Assembly: GCA_018222585.1 (NCBI GenBank)
Contig: JAAFAB010000002.1
Coordinates: 62,001-126,000 of the forward strand
Source: Paracoccaceae bacterium
GTDB taxonomy: Bacteria; Pseudomonadota; Alphaproteobacteria; Rhodobacterales; Rhodobacteraceae
DNA: 64,000 nt
Direction: 5' to 3'
Shown here: positions 58,113-64,000 of the stretch, one piece after another
Layout: the number at the start of each line of letters is the position of its first letter
Position numbering within the stretch: position 1 is the stretch's first letter
Position numbers and translations under genes: made by a program
The notes under the pieces: model-generated
Database searches by the model: none
The model's input: the letters and a program-made list of their open reading frames with translations, nothing else
Told to the model about the DNA's origin: nothing

Positions 58113-58158
58113 GTGTCCGACACTTTGTCCTGTCACGCCCGGGGCCTATATCTGGGGC

Positions 58159-58560
58159 ATGAGACAGATTTTGCTGATTCCCCTTCTTGGCCTTTCCCTG
58201 CTGCAGCCCCTGCCGTCCGTGGCGCAGGAGCCCGCCCCCGAGGCCGAGGAGGCCCCGGGCAACACCGACCTCATGCGCGAGGGTCTGCGGCTGCTGTTCG
58301 AGGGCCTTTCGGGCGGGCTGGACGAGACCATGGACCAGATGGGCGAGGCCGCCGAGGAGGCCGCGCCCAAGCTGCGCGATTTCGTCGCCCGCATGGGGCC
58401 GGCGCTGGTCGAGGCGCTTGGCAAGGTCGGTGACCTGGCGAACTACGAGGCGCCGGTGGTCCTGCCGAACGGGGATATCCTGATCAAGCGCAAGGACGAG
58501 GCGCCGGATTACCTGCCGCCGGTCCCGGGCGAAAACCCCGACGGCTCGGTCGATCTCTGA
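58159..58560 (+). CDS. Secreted acidic hypothetical protein
   Basis: A 133-aa exported protein: signal peptide (LLIPLLGLSLLQPLPSVAQ), then an acidic helix-rich region (about 25-90) and a tail with DILIKRKDEAPDYLPP. Family function unknown to me, but the pattern of AAxLMREGLRLLFEGL-type amphipathic helix is common in Rhodobacteraceae periplasmic proteins. 46 bp after the DjlA-like gene. Confidence 0.85.
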   Translation: MRQILLIPLLGLSLLQPLPSVAQEPAPEAEEAPGNTDLMREGLRLLFEGLSGGLDETMDQMGEAAEEAAPKLRDFVARMGPALVEALGKVGDLANYEAPVVLPNGDILIKRKDEAPDYLPPVPGENPDGSVDL

Positions 58561-58572
58561 ACCCGGAGGGGC

Positions 58573-60126
58573 TCAGCTGCGCTGCGGCCCCAGTTTCAGC
58601 GAGACCTCGGCGTTCAGCGACGAGGCGAGGGAGCGGAAACGCGCCTCGGCCACCTCGCCGAAGAGCGGCCAGTGGGCTTCTTCCAGCTGCAGTTCCAGCA
58701 CCTTCTTCTTGGGGAACCAGCGCAGTTGGCCGATCGGCGTGTCCTTCTCGGGCCAGAGCATCGCGCCGAAGCGCATTGCCTTGCCCAGCACCTCGGCCTG
58801 CAGCTTCTCCTCGTCGGTCACCAGCTGAAAAAGCTCGTCAAACTTGGTGCCCTCGCGGCGGTTGCGGTAGCGGTGCAGCAGCGCCAGGCCCAGGAAGACC
58901 CGCTCGGAATGCTTCAGCCCGCCCATGTTGGCGCGGGTGGCATTGTCGAAGCAGACTTCGGCCCGGTAGTCGGGATGGGCGCGCCAGGTCACGTCGTGCA
59001 GCAGGCACGCCGCCTTGACCAGCCGCAGACGCTCGGGCCGCCAGGAGCGGAAGAGCGGCAGGATGAAGTCATAGAGCGTGCGGCCGAAACCGGGCAGGCG
59101 GGCGTCCTTCTTCTCGGCGAAGCGGCAGCTCTCGATCAGCGGATCGCGGTCGCGCAGCTTTTGCGGCATCTGCTCGTAGAGCAGCCCCTCGCGGATCCCG
59201 TAGGAGGAAATCGCGATGTCGTGGGGCTTGTAGCGTTTCACCACTTCCAGCAGCACTTCCGAGGCCAGGGGCACCAGGTTCATCCGCGTCGAGGAGAGGC
59301 TGCAACGCTTGCGCAGTGCCTCGATGTCCTGCTCGGCGATCCAGGCGACGGTGTCGCGCACCGTCTTCGCCGTCATCCGGTACTCGTGCAGGACGTGCAG
59401 GGGGTAACCGCGCCGCTCCATGTCGATGCGGGCGATGGCCCGCCAGGAGCCGCCGACCAGGAACAGCCGGTTGCGATCGGCGGGGATGGTGGCGGTCAGC
59501 TTCTCGACTTCGGTCTTGATATAGGCGCGCCGGCCCTTCTTGCCGCCCTTCACATCGGCCAGCTTCAGCGGCCCCAGCGGAGAGGTCTGCCGGTCACCCA
59601 CATGGCCGTCCATGATCCGCGCCAACTCCATCGAGCTGCCGCCGATGTCGCAGACCAGCCCGTAGGAGCCGGGCCAGCCGAGCAGGACGCCCTGGGCCGA
59701 CAGCCGCGCTTCCTCGTCGCCGCCGATCACGTGCAGCTTCATCCCGGTCAGCCGTTCCACGTCTTCGGCGAAGGCGGGCCCGTCCTCGGCGTCGCGCACG
59801 GCGGCGGTGGCCACTGCCGACAGCGGCGCGGCGTCCATCCCCTGCGCGAGAAGCTGGAAACGGTGGATCGCCGCCAGGGCCCGCTTGCGGCCCTCGGGGT
59901 TCAGCCGTCCCGATTCGGACAGGCCGGCGCCGAGGCCGCACATGATCTTCTCGTTGTAGAAGTAGGCAGGGCTGCGCGCCGCGCCGTCGAAGACCACCAG
60001 CCGGACCGAGTTCGAGCCCACGTCGACAACCCCCACGCGGCCTAGGGCGCGGGTTTCCGGGTCATCGAACAGCGGTCGCCCGAAGGGGCCCCAGTCGGCA
60101 GAGCTTTGCAGGTTATCCCCATCCAT
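58573..60126 (-). CDS. ppx: Exopolyphosphatase (Ppx/GppA family)
   Basis: A 517-aa actin-fold phosphatase that trims polyphosphate and possibly pppGpp. VGVVDVGSNSVRLVVFDG (about 31-48) and GLVCDIGGSSMEL (about 157) are the two phosphate-binding motifs, followed by an HD-type helical C-terminus. I take the ATG at about 60126; an in-frame TTG 13 codons upstream is possible. Downstream of ppk on the same strand. Confidence 0.95.
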   Translation of the reverse strand: MDGDNLQSSADWGPFGRPLFDDPETRALGRVGVVDVGSNSVRLVVFDGAARSPAYFYNEKIMCGLGAGLSESGRLNPEGRKRALAAIHRFQLLAQGMDAAPLSAVATAAVRDAEDGPAFAEDVERLTGMKLHVIGGDEEARLSAQGVLLGWPGSYGLVCDIGGSSMELARIMDGHVGDRQTSPLGPLKLADVKGGKKGRRAYIKTEVEKLTATIPADRNRLFLVGGSWRAIARIDMERRGYPLHVLHEYRMTAKTVRDTVAWIAEQDIEALRKRCSLSSTRMNLVPLASEVLLEVVKRYKPHDIAISSYGIREGLLYEQMPQKLRDRDPLIESCRFAEKKDARLPGFGRTLYDFILPLFRSWRPERLRLVKAACLLHDVTWRAHPDYRAEVCFDNATRANMGGLKHSERVFLGLALLHRYRNRREGTKFDELFQLVTDEEKLQAEVLGKAMRFGAMLWPEKDTPIGQLRWFPKKKVLELQLEEAHWPLFGEVAEARFRSLASSLNAEVSLKLGPQRS

Positions 60127-60180
60127 GGCGACATGCCCCCGGAAGTGTTTGATCTCTTGTGACAAGCCCTGCGGGTCAGG

Positions 60181-62361
60181 TCAACCGACAGGCGACTCGT
60201 GAGTCAGTTCCGGCACATCCGAGGCCCCCGCCGATCCCCGGCCCGAAAGCGAGGGGTTCTCCATGAAGAACCTGTGGCAGTTGAAGGCGGTTCCGTCCCG
60301 GGGCGGATCCGCCCGCAGGAAGCGGCCATCGGGCTGCATCACCCAGCTCTGTTCCGTGTCGCGCAGGTTGGCGGCCATGATCTGCCGCACGATCTGGTCC
60401 TTCACCGTGGGGGTCTTGCATTCCACCAGCGTCTCGACCCGGCGGTTGAGATTGCGACCCATCCAGTCGGCGGAGGAGAAGAACACCCGTGCCTTGCGCG
60501 AGGGCAGCCCGCCGCCATTGCCGAAACAGACGATGCGCGAATGTTCGAGGAAGCGGCCGACGATGCTTTTCACCCGGATGTTGGGGCTGAGGCCCTCGAT
60601 CCCGGGGCGCAGCCCGCAGATGCCCCGGATCACCAGATCGATGCGCACGCCAGCCTGCCCGGCGGCATAGAGCGCGTCTATCACGTCAGGTTCGATGACC
60701 GAGTTCATCTTGGCCCAGATCTGCGCCGGCCGGCCGGCACGGGCGTGCTCGGCCTCCTGGCCGATCATCGCGATCAGGTCGTCCTTCATCGCGTGGGGCG
60801 AGATCGAGATGTTCTCCAGCGTTTCGGGCTGGGCATAGCCCGAGAGGTAGTTGAAGACCCGTGCCGCATCGCGCCCCAGCCCCGCATCACAGGTGAAGAA
60901 GCTGAGGTCGGTGTAGATGCGCGCGGTGATCGGGTGATAGTTGCCGGTACCGTAGTGGGAATAGGTGACCAGCTCGTCGCCCTCGCGGCGCACCACGGTG
61001 CTGATCTTGGCGTGGGTCTTCCAGTCGACGAAGCCATAGACCACATGGGCGCCCGAACGCTCCAGCCGCCGCGACTGGTGGATGTTGGCGGCCTCGTCGA
61101 AACGGGCCTTCAGCTCGACCAGCGCGGTGACCGACTTACCCTCCTCGGCGGCCTCACAGAGCGCCTCGGTGATCGGAGAGTTCTTCGACGTGCGGTACAG
61201 CGTCTGCTTGATCGCCACCACGTCGGGATCCCGCGCCGCCTGCTGCAGGAAGCGGATCACCATGTCGAAGGTCTCATAGGGGTGATGCAGCAGCATGTCC
61301 TTCTGGCGGATCGCCGCGAACATGTCGCCGTCGTGGTCCTGCACCCGTTCCGGCACGCGCGGGGTGAACCGGGGCCAGAGCAGGTCGGGGCGGTCGTCGG
61401 TGACCAACTCGCTCAGCGAGGCGATGCCGATCAGCCCGTCGACCTCGATCACCTCGTCGTCGATCACCTTCAGCTCGCGCTTGATGACCTTCTTCAGACC
61501 CTCCGGCGCGAAGGAGGAGATCTTCAGCCGCACCACCTCGCCACGACGGCGCCGCTTCAGGGCGGTCTCGAATTCACGCACCAGGTCCTCGGCCTCTTCC
61601 TCAATCTCAAGGTCGCTGTCGCGCAGCACGCGGAAGGTGCAGTGGCCAGTGGCCCGGTAGCCCGGGAACAGCCGTTCCAGATGCACCAGCAGCACCTCCT
61701 CCAGAGGCAGGTAGCGATGCTGGCCTTCAGGGGCGGGCAGCCGCACGAATCGGTCGATCTGGTGGGGGATCGGCAGCAGGGCCTGCAGCGGGCGGCGATC
61801 GCGCTTGCGCTCGAGCTGCAGGGCCAGGGAGAAGCCGAGGTTGGGGATGAAGGGGAAGGGGTGCGCCGGGTCGATGGCCAGCGGTGACAGCACCGGGAAG
61901 ATGCGGCGCAGGAAGATGTCGCCCAGGAAATCGAGATCCTCGGCCGTCAGGTCCTCGTGGGTGAGGATGGCGATGTCGGTTTCCAGCATCAGCCCGCGCA
62001 GGTCCGACAGCACCTTCTGCTGGTGCTGCATCAGGCGGCGGGCGTCCTCGTTGATGCGTTGCAGCTGCTCGGCGGGGCTCATGCCGTCGGCGGCGGGGTT
62101 GGTATTGCCGGCCTTGGCCAGCTCGCGCAGGCCCGCCACGCGGACGGTGTAGAACTCGTCCAGGTTGTTGGCGCTGATCGACAGGAAGCGCAGGCGCTCC
62201 AGCAGCGGCACGGCGGGGTTTTCGGCCTCTTCCAGCACACGCCAGTTGAAGCCCAGCCAGCTCAGTTCACGATTGTGGAAACGCGAGGGCCCCGAGATGT
62301 CGATCTCGGGCATGGCCACGGGGGCGCCGGCGGGGCGGGAGAGGAAATCTGCGTCGGTCAT
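60181..62361 (-). CDS. ppk: Polyphosphate kinase 1
   Basis: A 726-aa Ppk1 that reversibly makes polyphosphate from ATP. The N-domain (about 18-125) is followed by the head domain and two PLD-like catalytic domains; the phosphorylated histidine is in [18 protein letters not shown] (about 450). The order hdaA-ppk-ppx on one strand is usual for Rhodobacterales. The 60-bp gap to hdaA has no recognised Pho box. Confidence 0.96.
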   Translation of the reverse strand: MTDADFLSRPAGAPVAMPEIDISGPSRFHNRELSWLGFNWRVLEEAENPAVPLLERLRFLSISANNLDEFYTVRVAGLRELAKAGNTNPAADGMSPAEQLQRINEDARRLMQHQQKVLSDLRGLMLETDIAILTHEDLTAEDLDFLGDIFLRRIFPVLSPLAIDPAHPFPFIPNLGFSLALQLERKRDRRPLQALLPIPHQIDRFVRLPAPEGQHRYLPLEEVLLVHLERLFPGYRATGHCTFRVLRDSDLEIEEEAEDLVREFETALKRRRRGEVVRLKISSFAPEGLKKVIKRELKVIDDEVIEVDGLIGIASLSELVTDDRPDLLWPRFTPRVPERVQDHDGDMFAAIRQKDMLLHHPYETFDMVIRFLQQAARDPDVVAIKQTLYRTSKNSPITEALCEAAEEGKSVTALVELKARFDEAANIHQSRRLERSGAHVVYGFVDWKTHAKISTVVRREGDELVTYSHYGTGNYHPITARIYTDLSFFTCDAGLGRDAARVFNYLSGYAQPETLENISISPHAMKDDLIAMIGQEAEHARAGRPAQIWAKMNSVIEPDVIDALYAAGQAGVRIDLVIRGICGLRPGIEGLSPNIRVKSIVGRFLEHSRIVCFGNGGGLPSRKARVFFSSADWMGRNLNRRVETLVECKTPTVKDQIVRQIMAANLRDTEQSWVMQPDGRFLRADPPRDGTAFNCHRFFMENPSLSGRGSAGASDVPELTHESPVG

Positions 62362-62421
62362 CTGTCCTGAATGCGGGGTAATCGTAACAGTTTTGCAAGG
62401 AACCCGGGCGTCAGGCCGATC

Positions 62422-63120
62422 CTATTGCGTCCCCTTGCCCGCTTCCAGCTGTTCCAGAAGGCGCGAGGCCATGGCGCGGGTCACCGGGCGCTTTTCGGCC
62501 AGCGATTGCGCGTCGAGCGCGGCGGCCACCTGGCGCGCCGCGGTGAAGGAGCGTTCGATGCGGCGCAGCAGGAAGGGGATCACGTCGGGGTGGGGCATCA
62601 CCTGGCGCTCGGCGAAGAACTTGGTCAGCAGCGCGCCAAGCAGCGCGTCGTCCGGGGCTTCGATGGTGACGGCGGGGCAGGCCTGCATCCGGCTGGCCAG
62701 GTCGGGAATCACCAGCGGCCAGAGCGCGGGGGCACGGTCGGCGGTGACCAGCAGCGAATGGCCCTCGGCCAGCACCAGGTTGTGCAGGTGGAACAGCGCC
62801 TCTTCCGCCGTCCGGTCGCCGGCGATCTTCGGCACGTCCTCGACGGCGACGGGGCCGGCGGCAAGCGCGGGGATGTCCTGTCCGGCCAGCGCGGTGGCAG
62901 AGAGCAGCCGCGCGCCCGAGGTCTCGGCCCAGATATGCGCCAGGTGCGTCTTGCCGGCCCCGCGCGGCCCGATCAGCGCCAGCTTGCGCGAGGCCCAGCT
63001 GTCGGGCCAGCTCAGCAGCATCGCCAGCGCCAGCTCGTTGCCGGGGCCGGTGATGTAATCCTCGCGCGTCATGCGACCTGGCGGGATCCGCAGGTCGAGG
63101 GGTTTCTGGGGCGGGCGCAT
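62422..63120 (-). CDS. hdaA: DnaA-like regulator HdaA
   Basis: A 232-aa homologue of the DnaA AAA+ ATPase domain without the DNA-binding domain, as in Caulobacter HdaA. It promotes hydrolysis of DnaA-ATP with the replisome to prevent re-initiation. The P-loop is LIGPRGAGKTHLAHIW (about 50). Upstream of ppk and 3 bp after the PerM-type gene. Cytoplasmic. Confidence 0.94.
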   Translation of the reverse strand: MRPPQKPLDLRIPPGRMTREDYITGPGNELALAMLLSWPDSWASRKLALIGPRGAGKTHLAHIWAETSGARLLSATALAGQDIPALAAGPVAVEDVPKIAGDRTAEEALFHLHNLVLAEGHSLLVTADRAPALWPLVIPDLASRMQACPAVTIEAPDDALLGALLTKFFAERQVMPHPDVIPFLLRRIERSFTAARQVAAALDAQSLAEKRPVTRAMASRLLEQLEAGKGTQ

Positions 63121-63123
63121 GGT

Positions 63124-64000
63124 TCAGACCCGACCCTGATCGTCCTGCGGGGCACTCTCGTCGGGGTCGTGGCCCTTGTAGAGCTTGCTCTGACGGTACT
63201 GCCGGACCATGAAGCGGGTCAGCACGCCGATGGCGGCGGCCAGCGGGACCGCGGCCAACATGCCGACGAAGCCGAAGAGCGACCCGAAGACCGACAGCGC
63301 GAAGATCAGCCAGACCGGGTGCAGCCCGACCGAGCTGCCGACGAGGCGGGGGGTCAGGAAGTTGCCTTCGGCGACCTGGCCGATGACGAAGATGCCGGTG
63401 ACGATGCCGATATGCAGCCAGTCGCCCCAGAACTGGAACAGCGCCAGGCCGATGGCCAGGGCACCGCCGACCAGGGCGCCGACGTAGGGGATGAAGGTCA
63501 GCAGGCCGGCCACGGCGCCGATCACCAGGCCGAAGTTCAGCCCGGCCAGCATCAGCGCGGCGGCATAGTAGGTGCCCAGGATCAGGCAGACCGAGCCCAT
63601 GCCGCGGATGAAGCCCGCCATCGAATTGTCGATGTCGCGGGCGATGGCGCGGATCGTCGGGGCGTGCTCGCGCGGCAGCAGGCTGTCGATCTCGGCGACC
63701 ATGTTGTCCCAGTCGTAGAGCAGGTAGAAGGCCACCACCGGCACGATGACGAAGAGCGTCACCACCGAGATCAGCGAACCGACCGAGGCCAGCGCGGTGT
63801 TCAGCACCTCTCCGCCCTTCGACTGGATGGTCTGGCCAAGCGCCGAAAGCGACTGGCGCAGCACCGAGCCCTCGTCGGCCAGGTCGGGGAAGCGTTCGGT
63901 CAGGAAGTTCTGCAGGTTCTGGAAGACCTTCGGCACGGTGTCGAAAAGGTCGAGGGCCTGGTTGATCAGGGTGGGCAGAATCAGCAGGGCGCCGACGACG
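63124..64000 (-). CDS. AI-2E family transporter/PerM-type permease (5' end off window)
   Basis: The open frame enters from the right edge with no start, and about 291 C-terminal residues are visible. Several long hydrophobic helices (VVTLFVIVPVVAFYLLYDWDN, MGSVCLILGTYYAAALMLAGL, GLLTFIPYVGALVGGALAIG) match the UPF0118 PerM fold, whose full length is about 350-380 aa. An internal GTG at 63936 is not the start, as conserved sequence continues upstream to the edge. Precedes hdaA. Confidence 0.9.
   Translation of the reverse strand, partial: VVGALLILPTLINQALDLFDTVPKVFQNLQNFLTERFPDLADEGSVLRQSLSALGQTIQSKGGEVLNTALASVGSLISVVTLFVIVPVVAFYLLYDWDNMVAEIDSLLPREHAPTIRAIARDIDNSMAGFIRGMGSVCLILGTYYAAALMLAGLNFGLVIGAVAGLLTFIPYVGALVGGALAIGLALFQFWGDWLHIGIVTGIFVIGQVAEGNFLTPRLVGSSVGLHPVWLIFALSVFGSLFGFVGMLAAVPLAAAIGVLTRFMVRQYRQSKLYKGHDPDESAPQDDQGRV

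Noticed and set aside
62362-62421. Pho box upstream of ppk
   Set aside because: Only a weak CTGTTAC half-like sequence is present; not enough for a call.

Overview
The window is a high-GC stretch of alphaproteobacterial chromosome, almost certainly Rhodobacterales (Rhodobacteraceae, Roseobacter-like). Lineage markers are an irr gene divergent from fabA-fabB-fabI, a miaB/phoH/ybeY/corC/lnt/metK/trmB block with a SAM/SAH-type riboswitch ahead of metK, a pccB/pccA/mcm cluster next to a PccR-type regulator, and a perM-hdaA-ppk-ppx block. I see no rRNA, tRNA, CRISPR array, prophage or complete insertion sequence.

Region by region. (1) 1-11.8 kb is an accessory catabolic island: a FadJ-like beta-oxidation enzyme, a TctA/TctB/TctC tripartite transporter, a single-chain biotin-dependent acyl-CoA carboxylase, an ADP-forming acyl-CoA synthetase and an IclR regulator. 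The divergent control region carries repeated near-palindromic boxes. An IS110-type transposase remnant abuts the iclR gene. (2) 12.7-16.7 kb holds a cold-shock protein, an alcohol dehydrogenase/enolase-superfamily pair and a Tet-like MFS pump. (3) 16.8-22.5 kb is a seven-gene protocatechuate operon (pobA-pcaD-pcaC-pcaH-pcaG-esterase-like gene-pcaB), turning 4-hydroxybenzoate into 3-oxoadipate. (4) 22.7-25.2 kb is a coupled haloacid dehalogenase, alpha/beta hydrolase and threonine/serine dehydratase operon. (5) 25.4-32.6 kb is mostly housekeeping: FKBP, Irr, FabA/B/I, TrmB, MetK. The fabI-trmB gap holds a 33-bp inverted repeat pair enclosing a structured segment. (6) 32.7-39.6 kb is lnt-corC-ybeY-phoH-miaB, with two small envelope proteins sharing one motif inserted before phoH. 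(7) 39.7-43.6 kb has a lysine/arginine exporter with its LysR regulator, a DMT exporter and a YdcH protein behind a likely FNR box. (8) 43.6-56.2 kb is the propionyl-CoA assimilation region: pccR, pccB, pccA, mcm and small lipoproteins, with TTTGCAAA-type sites upstream of pccR and pccB; an ArsR/SRPBCC pair and a Bcr/CflA pump are embedded. (9) 56.2-64 kb carries a cupin, a GNAT, a TerB-DnaJ protein, then ppx, ppk, hdaA and a PerM/AI-2E protein cut by the right edge.

The most novel candidates are the transporter/acyl-CoA synthetase/carboxylase island with its own operators, whose substrate cannot be read from sequence, and the structured element between fabI and trmB. Start positions were chosen from homology to family N-termini and from visible ribosome-binding sites. 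All functional assignments are from sequence reading alone.
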